From the NCBI RefSeq assembly GCF_900100695.1, contig NZ_FNCF01000004.1, positions 1 to 64,000 of the forward strand: a DNA stretch of 64,000 nucleotides, read 5' to 3'. Source of the DNA: Klenkia brasiliensis. GTDB taxonomy: Bacteria > Actinomycetota > Actinomycetes > Mycobacteriales > Geodermatophilaceae. Each line of letters opens with the position of its first letter. The first letter of the stretch is position 1. The position numbers and the translations under genes are program-made. Below the pieces are notes generated by a model, which did not search any database, was not told where the DNA came from, and saw only the letters and a program-made list of their open reading frames with translations. Shown in pieces: positions 20,649 to 31,325 of this stretch.

Positions 20649-22858
20649 CCGCCACCGCCGGGCCCCGCGAGGAGGTCCGGCTCGACATCACCGGCATGAC
20701 CTGCGCGAGCTGCGCGAACCGGATCGAGCGCAAGCTCAACAAGGTCGCCGGCGTGCAGGCCAGCGTCAACTACGCCACCGAGGCCGCCACCGTCGTCTAC
20801 GACCCGGCGGCCGTGGACACCGACACCCTGCTGGCCACCGTGTCCGCCGCCGGGTACGCCGCGTCCCTGCCGGCACCGCCCAGCGAGGAGCCCCCCGCCG
20901 CGGACGACGAGCCCGCCGAGGACCGCGACCTCCGCCAGCGGCTCGTCGTCTCCGCCGCCCTCGCGCTGCCGGTGCTCGTGCTGTCCATGGTGCCGCCGCT
21001 GCAGTTCGACAACTGGCAGTGGCTGGCGCTGACCCTGGCCAGCCCGGTCGCGGTCTGGGGCGCCTGGCCCTTCCACCGCGCCGCCGCCGTCAACGCCCGG
21101 CACGGCGCCAGCACCATGGACACCCTGGTGTCCCTCGGCATCGTCGCGGCCTACCTCTGGTCGCTGTACGCGCTGTTCCTGGGCGGGGCCGGCGAACCGG
21201 GCATGCGGATGCAGTTCCACCTGCTCGCCGAGCAGGGCGCCGGCAGCAGCGAGGTCTACCTCGAGGTGGCCAGCGCGGTCACCGTGTTCCTGCTGGCCGG
21301 CCGGTACGCCGAGTCCCGCGCCAAGCGCCGCTCGGGCGCCGCGCTCCGGGCGCTGCTGGCCCTGGGCGCCAAGGACGCCGCGGTGCTGCGCGACGGGGTC
21401 GAGGTGCGGGTCCCGGTCGACGCGCTCGCCGTCGGCGACCGGTTCGTCGTCCGGCCGGGGGAGAAGGTCGCCACCGACGGCGTGGTCGTCTCCGGCTCCT
21501 CGGCGGTGGACGTGTCGATGCTGACCGGGGAGTCGGTGCCGGTCGAGGTCGGCCCGGGCGACCGGGTCACCGGGGCCTCCGTGGTCGCGGGCGGGCGGCT
21601 GGTCGTGCAGGCCGACCGGGTCGGCGGGCAGACCACGCTGGCCGCGCTGGGCCGGCTGGTCACCGCCGCGCAGAGCGGCAAGGCGCCGGTGCAGCGGCTG
21701 GCCGACCGGGTGTCGGCGGTCTTCGTACCCGTCGTCCTCGTGGTCGCCCTCGCCACCCTGGCCACCTGGCTGCTGGTCACCGGCGACGTGTCGGCCGCCT
21801 TCACCTCCGCGGTCGCCGTCCTGGTCATCGCCTGCCCGTGCGCGCTGGGCCTGGCCACCCCCACCGCCCTGCTGGTGGGCACCGGCCGCGGCGCCCAGCT
21901 CGGCATCGTGATCAAGGGGCCCGAGGTGCTGGAGTCCACCCGCACCGTCGACACCGTGGTGCTGGACAAGACCGGCACCGTCACCACCGGCGAGATGGCC
22001 CTGGTGGAGCAGGTCGGCGACGCCGGTGCGCTGCGGCTGGCCGCCGCGGTCGAGGCGGCCTCGGAGCACCCGGTCGCCCGGGCCGTGGTGGCCGGGGTGC
22101 CCGGCCCGCTGCCCGAGGTCGACGACTTCGCCGCCCGCCCGGGTCTGGGCGTCAGCGGCACCGTCGAGGGCCACCGCGTGCAGGTGGGCCGGGACGTCGA
22201 CGGCGCGGTGCCGGCCGAGTTGGCCGCCGCGGCGGACCAGGCCTCGGCTGCCGGCCGGACCGCCGTCCTGGTGTCCGTGGACGGGGAGGTGCGCGGCCTG
22301 CTGGTCGTGGCCGACACCGTCCGGCCCACCAGCCGCGCGGCGGTGCGGGCGCTGCGGGAGCTCGGGCTGTCCCCGGTGCTGCTCACCGGCGACGGCGCCG
22401 GCGCCGCGGCCGCGGTCGCCCGCGAGGTGGGGCTGGACCCGGCCACCGAGGTGGTCGCCGGGGTGCTCCCCGAGGGCAAGGTGGACGTCGTCCGCGACCT
22501 GCAGGAGCGCGGGCGGGTGGTCGCGATGGTGGGCGACGGCGTCAACGACGCCGCGGCGCTGGCCCGCGCCGACCTGGGCCTGGCGATGGGCACCGGCACC
22601 GACGTCGCGATCGAGGCCGGCGACATCACCCTGGTGCGCGCCGACCTGGCCGCCGCGGCCGACGCGGTGCGGCTGTCCCGGCGCACGCTGGCCACCATCA
22701 AGACCAACCTGGTCTGGGCGTTCGGCTACAACGTCGCGCTGATCCCGCTGGCCGCGCTGGGCTTCCTCAACCCGCTGCTGGCCGGTCTGGCCATGGCGGT
22801 GTCCTCCGTGCTGGTGGTGACCAACAGCCTCCGGCTGCGCCGCTTCGCCGCCGGCTGA
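20645..22858 (+). CDS. copA: Cu(I)-exporting P1B-type ATPase
   Basis: 737 residues. One N-terminal HMA domain with MTCASC (C20, C23), a short acidic linker, then eight predicted helices. The transport site is C397-P-C399 ([15 protein letters not shown]). The phosphorylated Asp is D441 ([10 protein letters not shown]), with TGES in the actuator, HP in ASEHPVARA, and [10 protein letters not shown] (D631) in the hinge. The last helix has the [17 protein letters not shown] end typical of CopA. GTG overlaps the copZ stop. It pumps Cu(I) out of the cytosol; expression is expected to rise with copper through CsoR. A hairpin follows. Confidence 0.96.
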   Translation: MTATAGPREEVRLDITGMTCASCANRIERKLNKVAGVQASVNYATEAATVVYDPAAVDTDTLLATVSAAGYAASLPAPPSEEPPAADDEPAEDRDLRQRLVVSAALALPVLVLSMVPPLQFDNWQWLALTLASPVAVWGAWPFHRAAAVNARHGASTMDTLVSLGIVAAYLWSLYALFLGGAGEPGMRMQFHLLAEQGAGSSEVYLEVASAVTVFLLAGRYAESRAKRRSGAALRALLALGAKDAAVLRDGVEVRVPVDALAVGDRFVVRPGEKVATDGVVVSGSSAVDVSMLTGESVPVEVGPGDRVTGASVVAGGRLVVQADRVGGQTTLAALGRLVTAAQSGKAPVQRLADRVSAVFVPVVLVVALATLATWLLVTGDVSAAFTSAVAVLVIACPCALGLATPTALLVGTGRGAQLGIVIKGPEVLESTRTVDTVVLDKTGTVTTGEMALVEQVGDAGALRLAAAVEAASEHPVARAVVAGVPGPLPEVDDFAARPGLGVSGTVEGHRVQVGRDVDGAVPAELAAAADQASAAGRTAVLVSVDGEVRGLLVVADTVRPTSRAAVRALRELGLSPVLLTGDGAGAAAAVAREVGLDPATEVVAGVLPEGKVDVVRDLQERGRVVAMVGDGVNDAAALARADLGLAMGTGTDVAIEAGDITLVRADLAAAADAVRLSRRTLATIKTNLVWAFGYNVALIPLAALGFLNPLLAGLAMAVSSVLVVTNSLRLRRFAAG

Positions 22859-22870
22859 CCCCGGGCACGA

Positions 22871-22908
22871 CAACGGCCCGCCCTCCGGGGGGAGAGGACG
22901 GGCCGTTG
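22871..22908. terminator. Hairpin between copA and the convergent tetR
   Basis: CAACGGCCCG (22871-22880) pairs with CGGGCCGTTG (22899-22908) across an 18-base loop that can pair further (CCCTCC with GGAGAGG). It lies 12 bases after the copA stop and probably ends both converging genes. Confidence 0.75.
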
Positions 22909-22925
22909 GTCTCGAACCCCGCCGG

Positions 22926-23543
22926 TCAGGCGGGGGCGGTCGACCGCGCCAGCGGGAGCACGACGGTCTCCAGCACGGTGTCCACGTAGTCGTCGTCCAG
23001 CGGTTCGCGGGTGATCAGCCACCGCTGCACCAGCAGCGCCGAGGCGGCCTGCGCGACGGCGGTCCGGCCGGTGCCCTCGCGGACCTCGCCGCGGGCCTCG
23101 GCGCGCTCCCAGACGGTGGTCAGCGCCCGGCGCCAGCCGGCCAGCGGGCCGGTGCGGAAGGCCTCGGCCAGCTCGGGCTGGTGCGGCAGGGTGGACAGCA
23201 GCGACAGCGACGCCGAGCCGGTCGGGCCGTTGAGCCGGTCGACCAGCGAGCGCAGCAGGGCCCGCAGGTCCCCGGCCAGGTCGCCGGTGTCGGGCACCTC
23301 GGTCGACCCGTCCATCCCGGTGATGGTGTCCACGACCAGGTCGGACTTGGTGCGCCAGCGCCGGTAGATGGTCGCCTTGCCCACCCCGGCCTCGGCGGCG
23401 ACCGCGTCCATCGTCAGGGCGTTGTAGCCCACCTCGCCCAGCAGCCGCAGGATCGCGGCGCGGATGGCGCAGTCCCGGGAGGGATCACGCGGACGACCAC
23501 CCCGGTTGGGCAGGGCGGTCTCCTGGAGGGTCGACGACGACAT
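22926..23543 (-). CDS. TetR-family transcriptional regulator
   Basis: 205 residues from ATG 23543. HTH at 22-68: AIRAAILRLLGEVGYNALTMDAVAAEAGVGKATIYRRWRTKSDLVVDTI. The C-terminal ligand domain (PHQPELAEAFRTGPLAGWRRAL) is of the TetR_C type with R-x-L-T-x-W. Ligand and targets unknown. It is divergent from the EAL protein, with 60 bases between, and could control it or itself. A possible leaderless -10 box (TAAAGT, 23557-23552) is 8 bases before the start. The frame remains open far upstream, but that part is antisense to other genes. Confidence 0.88.
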   Translation of the reverse strand: MSSSTLQETALPNRGGRPRDPSRDCAIRAAILRLLGEVGYNALTMDAVAAEAGVGKATIYRRWRTKSDLVVDTITGMDGSTEVPDTGDLAGDLRALLRSLVDRLNGPTGSASLSLLSTLPHQPELAEAFRTGPLAGWRRALTTVWERAEARGEVREGTGRTAVAQAASALLVQRWLITREPLDDDYVDTVLETVVLPLARSTAPA

Positions 23544-23603
23544 GCTCCGAGACTTTAGACCGTTCAGTGATGTAGTTGCTCCATACCTGGGGGTGCACAA
23601 CGT

Positions 23604-24770
23604 GTGAGTTCGGGTACCCCGGGGTCCGATCGGGTCCGGTCCCCGCGCGCCTGGGACGGCCGGGGGCCCTCCTGGGCGATGCTCCCGGGCGTGGCCGGGG
23701 CACGACGGGGGGAGCAGCCGCGCTTCCCGCTGCCCGGCCGGGTGGGCCGCCTGCTGCTGGCCAGCCCGCTGCCGCACGTGCTGCCGATCGCCGTCCGCGC
23801 CGCCACCGAGCTGGGCCTGAACGCCGAGACCGCCCCGGGCCTGGTCGACGTCGTCGACGACAGCAGCCCGCTGGACGCCACCCGCTTCGACCGGCTGCTG
23901 GCCCGGCTGGCGCGCGAGCTGACGACCGCCGAGGCAGCCGTGGTGCGGGTGGCCTGCGACCCCGGGGACGACGACGGCGTCGCGGTCGCCGCGCAGCTGA
24001 TGGCCGCCCCGACCCTGGCCGTCGAGCTGGCCCGGCGCGGGATCACCGTCGAGGTCGGGCTGCTGGCCGAGGCCGAGCTCTACCCGGTCTACCAGCCCGT
24101 CGTCGACCTGGCCGACGGCCGGACCACCGGGTACGAGGCGCTGCTGCGCGGCCGGGTGGACGGGCGCGAGGTCGGCGGCGGCGACCTGTTCTTCCTCGCC
24201 GAGGCGGCCGGCTGGGGCGACCGGCTGGACCGCTGGGCCCGGGAGGCCGCCGTCGCCGGGGCCGGACCGTGGCTGGGCGGGGCCGACCTGTACGTCAACT
24301 CCAGCCCGGAGGCGGTGTTCCGCCCCGAGGTGTGCCTGGCCGGCACCGAGCAGGCGGTCCGCGAAGCCGGCATCGCACCCGGGCAGCTGGTGTTCGAGGT
24401 CGTGGAGGCGCACGCCACCCGCGACCGGGGCCACCTGCTCGCCGTGCTGGAGCACCACCGCGCGCAGGGCTGGCGGGTGGCGCTGGACGACGTCGGCGTG
24501 GGCTGGTCGAGCCTGGCGCTGGTCTCCGCGCTGCGGCCGGACGTCGTCAAGCTGGACAAGGCGCTGGTCGCCCGGCTGGACACCGGTGCGGCCCGCGCGG
24601 TCGTGGGCGGGCTGGTCGAGGTGGCGCACTCCCTCGGCGCGGTGGTCGTCGCCGAGGGCGTGGAGACCCAGGCGCGCGCCGACCGGGCCCGTGAGCTCGG
24701 CGTCGACCTCGGCCAGGGCTGGCTGTTCGGCCGCCCGGCGCGGGTGGCCGACGAGCTGCTGGCCGGCTAG
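23604..24770 (+). CDS. EAL-domain cyclic di-GMP phosphodiesterase
   Basis: 388 residues. The N-terminal 150 residues match no domain I know and may be sensory. The EAL domain (about 155-385) has all catalytic residues: E178 (YEALLRG), N232 (VNSSPEAVF), E265 in VFEVVE, D295 and D296 (ALDDVGVG), K316 (VKLDKAL) and E351 (AEGVET). It should therefore hydrolyse cyclic di-GMP to pGpG. No GGDEF partner is visible. Start GTG 23604 is the first in frame; ATG 23679 is an alternative. A GT2 enzyme with a possible cyclic di-GMP-binding domain lies 4.5 kb upstream. The end overlaps the phosphatase gene by 4 bases. Confidence 0.87.
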   Translation: MSSGTPGSDRVRSPRAWDGRGPSWAMLPGVAGARRGEQPRFPLPGRVGRLLLASPLPHVLPIAVRAATELGLNAETAPGLVDVVDDSSPLDATRFDRLLARLARELTTAEAAVVRVACDPGDDDGVAVAAQLMAAPTLAVELARRGITVEVGLLAEAELYPVYQPVVDLADGRTTGYEALLRGRVDGREVGGGDLFFLAEAAGWGDRLDRWAREAAVAGAGPWLGGADLYVNSSPEAVFRPEVCLAGTEQAVREAGIAPGQLVFEVVEAHATRDRGHLLAVLEHHRAQGWRVALDDVGVGWSSLALVSALRPDVVKLDKALVARLDTGAARAVVGGLVEVAHSLGAVVVAEGVETQARADRARELGVDLGQGWLFGRPARVADELLAG

Positions 24771-25351
24771 CCCGCCTGGTTCCAGCCCGACAGCACCGGG
24801 CGGTCGTGCTCGTGGCCCAGCGCCCCGAAGGACCCCGCGTGCAGCGCGAACAGCGCCCCCGCCGCCGGCTCCAGCCCCAGCCAGCGGGCGGTGAGGATGC
24901 GCAGCACGTGACCGTGGGCGACCAGGGCGACGTCGCCGTCGGCCAGCCGGGGCCGCACCCGGTCCAGCAGCCGGTCGCAGCGGACGGCGACCTGCGCGAG
25001 CGTCTCGCCGGGGGTGTCGCCGGGCTCGGTGCCGTCGGTCCACAGCGACCAGGTGCGGCCGAGCTCGGCGGAGATGTCGGGGGTGGTGCGGCCCTCCCAC
25101 CGGCCGTAGTCGACCTCGACCAGGTCCTCGTCGATGGTGTCGGTCGCCAGCCCGGCCAGTTCGGCGGTGCGCCGGGCCCGCTCGCGCGGGCTCACCCGCA
25201 CCTCGACGAAGGACCGGCCGGCCAGCGGGCCGCGCAGGGCCCGGGCCTGCTGCTCGCCCTCGGGCAGCAGCGGCAGGTCGGTGACGCCGGTGTGCTGCCC
25301 CGAGAGGCTCCACTCCGTCTGCCCGTGCCGGACGACGACGATCTCCCCCAC
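24767..25351 (-). CDS. Histidine phosphatase (phosphoglycerate mutase-like)
   Basis: 194 residues from GTG 25351. Catalytic RHGQTEWSLSGQHTG (His of RHG), second Arg in SPRERARRTAEL, and the second His in VALVAHGHVLRI. Acid Glu in EVDYGRWEGRTT. This resembles small acid phosphatases and cofactor-dependent mutase relatives; the substrate is not clear. It starts one base after the MFS stop and is probably made with it. Confidence 0.87.
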   Translation of the reverse strand: MGEIVVVRHGQTEWSLSGQHTGVTDLPLLPEGEQQARALRGPLAGRSFVEVRVSPRERARRTAELAGLATDTIDEDLVEVDYGRWEGRTTPDISAELGRTWSLWTDGTEPGDTPGETLAQVAVRCDRLLDRVRPRLADGDVALVAHGHVLRILTARWLGLEPAAGALFALHAGSFGALGHEHDRPVLSGWNQAG

Positions 25352-25352
25352 C

Positions 25353-26552
25353 TCAGGTCCCTTCCCTCGGGCGCCCGCCGGCGGAGAGCCCGCCGGCCAC
25401 GGCCATGACCACGATCGCACCCAGCACCAGCACCATCGGCGCCGTCCAGCTGCCGGTCAGGTCGTGCAGCGACCCGACGACCAGCGGGCCGGTGGCGGCG
25501 ACCGCGTAGCCACCGCCCTGCACCATCGCCGAGGTGCGGCGGTTCTCCACCAGGTCCCGCGAGCGGGCCACGATGGCGATGAACACGACGGTGATGCCGC
25601 CGCCCTGCGCGACCCCGGCGATCGAGCACCACACCGGCCACAGGCCGGGGGCGGCGAGCAGCCCGACCGGCAGGAACGCCCAGGCGGCCGTCACCGCCAG
25701 CAGCACCGCGGCGGGCCGCCGCCACCAGCGCACCAGCGCCGGGACGGCGAAGGCGCCGGCCACGGCGAACACCTGGAACAGCGCGCTGCTCACCCCGGCG
25801 GTGCTGCGGGACAGGCCCTGCTCGTCGGCCAGCAGCGTGGGCAGCCACGCGGTCACCCCGTAGTAGCTGAACGCCTGCGCGGCGAAGGCGACCGTCAGCC
25901 CCCACACCGCCGGCTGCCGCCACACCGGCCGCACCGGCCCGGCCGGCGGGGGAGGGGGCGGGGCGCCGTCGGCCCGGGCGGCCTGCCGGCGCAGCCCCGC
26001 CGTCCAGACCAGGCACGCCAGCCCGACCAGCAGCCCCCAGGCCGCCAGCGCCCACCGCCACCCCACGACGTCGGCGACCGGCGCGGTGAGCGTGGTGGTC
26101 AGGGTCGCGCCGATGTTGAGGGCCGCGGTGTAGGCCGCGGTGACCACGTTGGTCACGCCGGGGAAGTCGCGGCCGATGACCACCGGCACCACCACGTTGC
26201 CCACCGTGATCGCCAGGCCAAGCACCACCGTGCCCGCCAGCGCGGTGCGCACGTCGCCGACCGACCGGAGCACGGTGCCGGCCAGCACGCCGAGCATCGC
26301 CAGCAGCACGGCCCGGTGCGTGCCCGCCCGGGCGATCACCCACGACGCGAGCGGGGCGGCCAGCCCGAACAGCAGCACCGGGATCGACGTCAGCAGGCCG
26401 ACGGTGCCGGCGCCCACGCCCAGGTCGCTGCGCAGCTCCCCGGCCACCGGGGCCACCGCCACCAGCGGCCCGCGCAGGTTCAGCGCCACCAGCAGCACCC
26501 CGGCCAGCAACAGCCCCGGCACCACCGCGCGTGCCCGCACCCCCGTCGTCAT
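25353..26552 (-). CDS. MFS transporter of the CynX/NimT type
   Basis: 399 residues with twelve predicted helices and a Pro/Gly-rich central loop ([13 protein letters not shown]). The opening [27 protein letters not shown] is the hallmark of the CynX/NimT (cyanate, nitroimidazole) subfamily. Substrate unknown. Start chosen at ATG 26552 because AGGAGG lies 12 bases upstream; a GTG at 26582 is a weaker option. Confidence 0.85.
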   Translation of the reverse strand: MTTGVRARAVVPGLLLAGVLLVALNLRGPLVAVAPVAGELRSDLGVGAGTVGLLTSIPVLLFGLAAPLASWVIARAGTHRAVLLAMLGVLAGTVLRSVGDVRTALAGTVVLGLAITVGNVVVPVVIGRDFPGVTNVVTAAYTAALNIGATLTTTLTAPVADVVGWRWALAAWGLLVGLACLVWTAGLRRQAARADGAPPPPPPAGPVRPVWRQPAVWGLTVAFAAQAFSYYGVTAWLPTLLADEQGLSRSTAGVSSALFQVFAVAGAFAVPALVRWWRRPAAVLLAVTAAWAFLPVGLLAAPGLWPVWCSIAGVAQGGGITVVFIAIVARSRDLVENRRTSAMVQGGGYAVAATGPLVVGSLHDLTGSWTAPMVLVLGAIVVMAVAGGLSAGGRPREGT

Positions 26553-26611
26553 CGCCGACAGCTTCCTCCTGCCCGGGAACACCGGCCCCCCGGGGCGGTG
26601 CTGCAGGGGGC

Positions 26612-27469
26612 ATGACCTCTCCCACCACCCACCCCGACACGTTCGCCCTCGGCGGCGACCTCACCGTCCACCGCCTCGGCTACGGCGCCATGCAGATCAC
26701 CGGTGACGGCGTCTGGGGTCCGCCGGCCGACCGCGAGGGCGCGCTCGCGGTGCTGCGGGCCGCCGTCGAGCAGGGCGTGGACTTCATCGACACCGCCGAC
26801 TCCTACGGCCCGCAGGTCTCCGAGCAGCTCATCCACGACGCGCTGCACCCCTACGCCGACGGCCTGGTCATCGCCACCAAGGCCGGGCTGACCCGCACCG
26901 GCCCGGGCGTCTGGCCGCCGGTGGGCCGCCCGGAGTACCTCAAGCAGCAGGTCGAGCTGTCGCTGCGCAACCTCGGCGTCGAGCGGATCGACCTGATCCA
27001 GCTGCACCGCATCGACCCGCAGGTGCCCCTGGCCGACTCCCTCGGCGCCTTCGTCGAGCTCAAGGAGCAGGGCAAGGTGCGGCACATCGGCGTCAGCGAG
27101 GTGTCCCTCGAGGAGCTGAAGGAGGCGCAGGGGATCACCGAGATCGCCAGCGTGCAGAACCTCTACAACCTGACCAACCGGCAGTCGCAGGACGTGCTCG
27201 ACCACGCCACCGCCGAGGGCATCGCGTTCATCCCGTGGTTCCCGATCGCCACCGGCGACCTGGCCAAGCCCGACAGCCCGGTGGCCGACATCGCCCGGGA
27301 GCTGGACGCCACGCCGTCCCAGGTGGCGCTGGCCTGGCTGCTGCAGACCTCCCCGGTGGTGCTGCCCATCCCCGGCACCAAGAGCGTCGACCACCTGACC
27401 GAGAACCTCGGTGCGGCGTCGCTGACCCTCTCCGCCGAGGACGTCGCACGCCTGGACGCCCTGGCCTGA
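26612..27469 (+). CDS. Aldo/keto reductase
   Basis: 285 residues, TIM barrel. Catalytic tetrad D60, Y65 ([10 protein letters not shown]), K90 (VIATKAG) and H132 (IQLHRIDP). NADPH-binding end [18 protein letters not shown]. Reduces aldehydes or ketones with NADPH; natural substrate unknown. ATG 26612 with AGGGGG just upstream. Divergent from the MFS gene (59 bases between the starts), so the two may share control. Confidence 0.92.
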   Translation: MTSPTTHPDTFALGGDLTVHRLGYGAMQITGDGVWGPPADREGALAVLRAAVEQGVDFIDTADSYGPQVSEQLIHDALHPYADGLVIATKAGLTRTGPGVWPPVGRPEYLKQQVELSLRNLGVERIDLIQLHRIDPQVPLADSLGAFVELKEQGKVRHIGVSEVSLEELKEAQGITEIASVQNLYNLTNRQSQDVLDHATAEGIAFIPWFPIATGDLAKPDSPVADIARELDATPSQVALAWLLQTSPVVLPIPGTKSVDHLTENLGAASLTLSAEDVARLDALA

Positions 27470-27492
27470 GCGGGGCTGGTACACCTGCGGGC

Positions 27493-28647
27493 ATGGACGC
27501 CGACGTCTTCGCCCAGGTCCGCAGCGCCGTCCGCGAGCTCGTCCGGGAGCGCGTGGTCCCCCTCGAGGAACGCATCGAGGAGACCGACGCCGTCCCGGAC
27601 GAGCTGCGCCGCGCGGCCGCCGAGATGGGGCTGTTCGGCTATGCGCTGCCCGAGGAGTTCGGTGGCCTCGGCGTGACGATGGCCGAGGACGTGCAGCTGG
27701 CCATGGAGTTCGGCTACACGTCGCCGGCCTTCCGGTCGCTGTTCGGCACCAACAACGGCATCGCCGGCCAGGTCATCGCCCGCTTCGGCAGCGACGAGCA
27801 GAAGAAGGCGTGGCTGCCCGGCCTGGCCGCCGGTGACCTGATCGGCTCCTTCGCCCTCACCGAGGCCGAGGCCGGCTCCGACCCGGCCGGGCTGCGCACC
27901 ACCGCCCGCCGCGACGGCGAGGACTGGGTGATCACCGGCGGCAAGCGCTACATCACCAACGCCCCCATCGCCGACCTGTTCGTCGTGTTCGCCCGCTCCG
28001 AGCCCGAGCAGACCGGCGGGCGCGGCATCTCCACCTTCCTGGTGCCGGCCGGCACGCCCGGGGTGACCGTCGGCCCGCACGACCGCAAGACCGGGCAGTC
28101 GGGCGCCTGGACGGCCGAGGTGTTCCTCGACGACGTCCGGGTGCCCGCCGACGCGCTGGTGGGCGAGCAGGGCCGGGGCTACAGCAAGGCGCTGACCGTG
28201 CTGTCCCGCGGCCGGCTGCACGTCGCGGCGCTGTGCGTGGGGATGGCGCAGCGGGTGCTGGACGAGTCGGTCGCCTACGCGGCCACCGCGAAGCAGGGCG
28301 GTGCACCGATCGGGCGGTTCCAGCTGGTGCAGGCGCTGATCGCCGACATGCACACCGAGCTGCTGGCCGGCCGGGCCATGGTCGCCGACGTCGCCGCCCG
28401 CTACGACTCCGGCGAGGACACCTCGGTCGGCCCGTCGGCGGCCAAGCTGTTCTGCTCGGAGATGGTCGGCCGGGCCACCGACCGCGCGGTGCAGGTGCAC
28501 GGCGGGCTGGGCTACCTGCGCACCACCCCGGTCGAGCGGTTCTACCGCGACGCCCGGCTCTACCGGCTCTACGAGGGCACCAGCGAGGTGCAGCGGGTCA
28601 TCGTGGGGTCGGGGCTGCTGCGAGCGGCGGGCATGGCGCGTGGCTGA
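27493..28647 (+). CDS. Acyl-CoA dehydrogenase
   Basis: 384 residues, complete three-domain ACAD. FAD-binding TEAEAGSDPAGLRTTA and ITGGKRYITNAPIAD; the C-terminal helix bundle has VQVHGGLGYLRTTPVERFYRDARLYRLYEGTSEVQR. The catalytic Glu expected in LYEGT is present, as in short and medium chain enzymes. It oxidises acyl-CoA to enoyl-CoA and passes electrons to ETF. The next gene, a hotdog thioesterase, overlaps by 8 bases, suggesting coupled acyl-CoA turnover. Confidence 0.93.
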   Translation: MDADVFAQVRSAVRELVRERVVPLEERIEETDAVPDELRRAAAEMGLFGYALPEEFGGLGVTMAEDVQLAMEFGYTSPAFRSLFGTNNGIAGQVIARFGSDEQKKAWLPGLAAGDLIGSFALTEAEAGSDPAGLRTTARRDGEDWVITGGKRYITNAPIADLFVVFARSEPEQTGGRGISTFLVPAGTPGVTVGPHDRKTGQSGAWTAEVFLDDVRVPADALVGEQGRGYSKALTVLSRGRLHVAALCVGMAQRVLDESVAYAATAKQGGAPIGRFQLVQALIADMHTELLAGRAMVADVAARYDSGEDTSVGPSAAKLFCSEMVGRATDRAVQVHGGLGYLRTTPVERFYRDARLYRLYEGTSEVQRVIVGSGLLRAAGMARG

Positions 28648-29317
28648 GCTGCTCACCGGGGAGGCCCGGGAGCAGCGCCGCGCCGCCGTCGCCGACCTGG
28701 GCGCCGCGCTGCGCGAGCTGGTCGACGCCGCGGTGCGCACCGAGGTCGGGGCCCCCGGCCTCGCCGCGGCCGCGGCCGCCGCCCGTGACCTGGCCGCCCA
28801 GCTGCGGGCCGGGCAGCGCGGCCTGCTCGAGGTGGCCTCGGTCGACGACCCGGTGGCCGGCGAGCGCTGGTACTCCCCGGTCTACGGCCCCGGCAGCCCG
28901 GTCGCCCCGCCGCTGCTCGTGGACAGCGAGGGCGGGGGGCGGGTGACCGCCCGGGTGACGGTGCCCAAGGCGCTGGAGGGCCCGCCCGGGCTGGCGCACG
29001 GCGGCACGATCGCCACGCTGCTGGACCACGTGCTGGCCCGGGCGCTCCGCTCGGCCGGCCGCGGCGGGCTGACCGCCACCCTGACGGTCACCTACCGCCG
29101 GCCGGTGCGGCTGGGTGTCGAGCACGTGCTGCACGCCGAGGTGGCCACCACGGAGGGACGGCGGTCCACGGCGCGGGCGCGCATCGTGACCGCCGACGAC
29201 CCGGACACCGTGCTGGCCGAGGGCGAGGGCCTGTTCGTGGCGCTGCGCCCGGAGGCCGCGGCCCACACCTTCGCCGGTGTCGACCACGCCCCCGAGGCCT
29301 GGACCGCCCGGCCCTAG
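28640..29317 (+). CDS. Hotdog-fold acyl-CoA thioesterase (PaaI/THEM4-like)
   Basis: 225 residues. The hotdog domain sits in the second half: EGPPGLAHGGTIATLLDHVLARAL (conserved H-G-G before the long helix, with Asp as likely catalytic acid) and LTATLTVTYRRPVRLG. The first 80 residues form an Ala-rich helical extension. GTG 28640 overlaps the acyl-CoA dehydrogenase stop. It should release CoA from an acyl-CoA. The last 4 bases overlap the end of the epimerase gene on the other strand. Confidence 0.85.
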   Translation: MAELLTGEAREQRRAAVADLGAALRELVDAAVRTEVGAPGLAAAAAAARDLAAQLRAGQRGLLEVASVDDPVAGERWYSPVYGPGSPVAPPLLVDSEGGGRVTARVTVPKALEGPPGLAHGGTIATLLDHVLARALRSAGRGGLTATLTVTYRRPVRLGVEHVLHAEVATTEGRRSTARARIVTADDPDTVLAEGEGLFVALRPEAAAHTFAGVDHAPEAWTARP

Positions 29318-30369
29318 GGTTCCAGCAGCGGGCCCTGCCCGCCGTCCCCCCGGCCGAGCGCGGCGACGAAGTCGGCCAGCAGCCGGTCGCCGGGGTGGCG
29401 GGGCGACCACTCGAGCACCTCGCGGGCGCGGGTCGTGTCCAGCGCGGGCACCGCGAGGCCGAGGTCCAGCCAGCCGGGCTCGGTGGGCACCAGCCGGGCA
29501 CGGAACGCCGCGGACAGCGCGGCCCGCAGCACCGCCCGCGGCACGGGCACCCGCGTGCTGCCCAGGGCGGCGGCGAACCCGTCGGGGTCGAGCACCGGCT
29601 CGGCGGAGAGGTTGAACGCACCCCCGGCCCGGCGGTCGACGATGCGCAGCAGCGCGTCGGCGACGTCGTCGGCGTGCACGAAGCCCAGGTGCAGGTCGTC
29701 GGGCAGCGGCAGCGGCACCTTCGAGGCCACCGCGCCGGGCAGCGCGCGGGCGCCGCGCAGCAGCAGCGGGCCGAGGAAGTAGCGGCCGATCTCGCTGGCC
29801 GCGTCGGGCTGCAGCACCAGGGTGGGCCGGACGACGGTGACGGCGACGTCGGGGTGCCTGGCTGCGAACTCGCGGGTGACCTGCTCGACGGCGACCTTGT
29901 CGCGGCTGTACTGGGAGCTGGGCACCCCGCTGGTCGGCCAGTCCTCGTCGATCCGGTCGGCCGGGTTGCCGGGCGCGTAGCTGCCGAGGGAGGACATCAC
30001 CACCACGTGGCCGACCCCGGCGTCGGCCGCGGCGGACAGCACCCGGCGGGTGCCGTCGACGTTGACCTGGGCCAGCCGGTCGGGCTCGCGACCGGGCTGC
30101 AGCGCCCAGGCCAGGTGCACCAGGGTGGTGGCCCGGTCGAGGAACCCGCGCAGCGGCCCGGCCGACGCGGGGTCGCCCAGGTCGGCGTGGGTCCAGAAGA
30201 CCGAGCTGTAGGGGGCGGTGTCCGGGGGCTCGCGGCGGGACAGGCCGCGGACCTGGTGCACGCCGGTGAGGGACAGCTGGCGCAGCAGCGCCGTCCCCAG
30301 GTTGCCGGTCGCGCCGGTGACGGCGACCGTCTGCCCGTCGAGGTGGCCGGGGTCGGCTGGAGGAGTCAC
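29314..30369 (-). CDS. NAD-dependent epimerase/dehydratase (extended SDR)
   Basis: 351 residues. NAD motif [18 protein letters not shown]; active site Ser in [12 protein letters not shown] and Tyr/Lys in [11 protein letters not shown], an extended SDR. Substrate unknown; the closest in style are nucleoside-sugar epimerase-like proteins of actinobacteria. GTG 30369, with TAGGGC 6 bases before the start, a -10 box with the last base off consensus. Confidence 0.87.
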   Translation of the reverse strand: MTPPADPGHLDGQTVAVTGATGNLGTALLRQLSLTGVHQVRGLSRREPPDTAPYSSVFWTHADLGDPASAGPLRGFLDRATTLVHLAWALQPGREPDRLAQVNVDGTRRVLSAAADAGVGHVVVMSSLGSYAPGNPADRIDEDWPTSGVPSSQYSRDKVAVEQVTREFAARHPDVAVTVVRPTLVLQPDAASEIGRYFLGPLLLRGARALPGAVASKVPLPLPDDLHLGFVHADDVADALLRIVDRRAGGAFNLSAEPVLDPDGFAAALGSTRVPVPRAVLRAALSAAFRARLVPTEPGWLDLGLAVPALDTTRAREVLEWSPRHPGDRLLADFVAALGRGDGGQGPLLEP

Positions 30370-30397
30370 CAGGTCGCCCTACCCGGTCGGGCCTGCC

Positions 30398-31243
30398 TCA
30401 CGCGGCCCCGCCGCCCCGGACGTGCGCGGTGACCAGTTCGGCGAGCCGGTCACCGGCGGTCTCGGGCACCCAGTGCGTGACCCCGGGCAGCACCTCCAGG
30501 CGGTAGGGGCCGGTGACGTACTGCGCCGTGGCCTCGGTGCCCGCCCGGCCCAGGAACCCGTCGCGGTCGCTCCAGACGTGCAGCGTGCGCACCCGCACCC
30601 GCACCCGGCCCACCGGGTCGCTCGCCCCCAGCGGGAGCGCCCGGTACCAGTTCAGCGCCGCGGTGAGCGCGCCCGCCGGGCGCAGCCGGGCGACGGTGTC
30701 CTCGGCGTCGGCCCGGGGCAGGCCGGCCCGCACCAGGGTGTCGCGGAGGAACGCACCGTTGCCGCGGGTGAGCAGCGCCTCCGGGACCCCGGGCAGCTGG
30801 AAGAACGCCATGTAGGCCGACTTCAGCCCCTGCGAGCTGGTCAGGAAGGACTTCGTGAACGCCGCCGGGTGCGGCACGGAGACCGCGGTCAGGCTGGACA
30901 CCCGCTCGGGGTGCCAGGCGGCCAGCGCCCAGGCCACCATCGCGCCCCAGTCGTGGCCGACGACGTGCGCACGCTCCAGGCCCGCGGCGTCCAGCAGCGC
31001 GCGGACGTCGTCCACCAGGTCGCGGACGACGTAGGCGCGGCGGCCGGGGGGCCGGGCGGCGGGGGAGTACCCGCGCTGGTCGGGGGCCAGGGTGCGCAGC
31101 CCGGCGCCGTGCAGGCCGGGGACGACGCGGTCCCAGCTGCCGGCGTGCTGCGGGAAGCCGTGCAGCAGCACCACGGGCTCGCCGTCGGCCGGGCCGGCGT
31201 CGCGCACGTCGAAGGTCAGGCCGGATCGGGTGAAGGAGTCCAC
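30398..31243 (-). CDS. Alpha/beta hydrolase, epoxide-hydrolase-like
   Basis: 281 residues from GTG 31243. Oxyanion motif [13 protein letters not shown] (H-G-F-P), nucleophile Asp in [12 protein letters not shown], cap-domain region [23 protein letters not shown], acid in [10 protein letters not shown] and His in GVTHWVPE. The Asp nucleophile points to epoxide hydrolases or haloalkane dehalogenases rather than esterases. It is upstream of the epimerase on the same strand (28-base gap). Confidence 0.87.
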   Translation of the reverse strand: MDSFTRSGLTFDVRDAGPADGEPVVLLHGFPQHAGSWDRVVPGLHGAGLRTLAPDQRGYSPAARPPGRRAYVVRDLVDDVRALLDAAGLERAHVVGHDWGAMVAWALAAWHPERVSSLTAVSVPHPAAFTKSFLTSSQGLKSAYMAFFQLPGVPEALLTRGNGAFLRDTLVRAGLPRADAEDTVARLRPAGALTAALNWYRALPLGASDPVGRVRVRVRTLHVWSDRDGFLGRAGTEATAQYVTGPYRLEVLPGVTHWVPETAGDRLAELVTAHVRGGGAA

Positions 31244-31325
31244 CCGCCCAGCATGCCGGGCGGCCGGAACGGATGCGTCTGCACGCATCCGGTTGAGGGC
31301 GGCCGGATCGGGCACCACCCCGGCC

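Noticed and set aside
23544-25313. Long open frame continuing the TetR gene upstream on the minus strand
   Set aside because: It is antisense to the EAL gene and to the histidine phosphatase frame; the TetR homology begins at ATG 23543.
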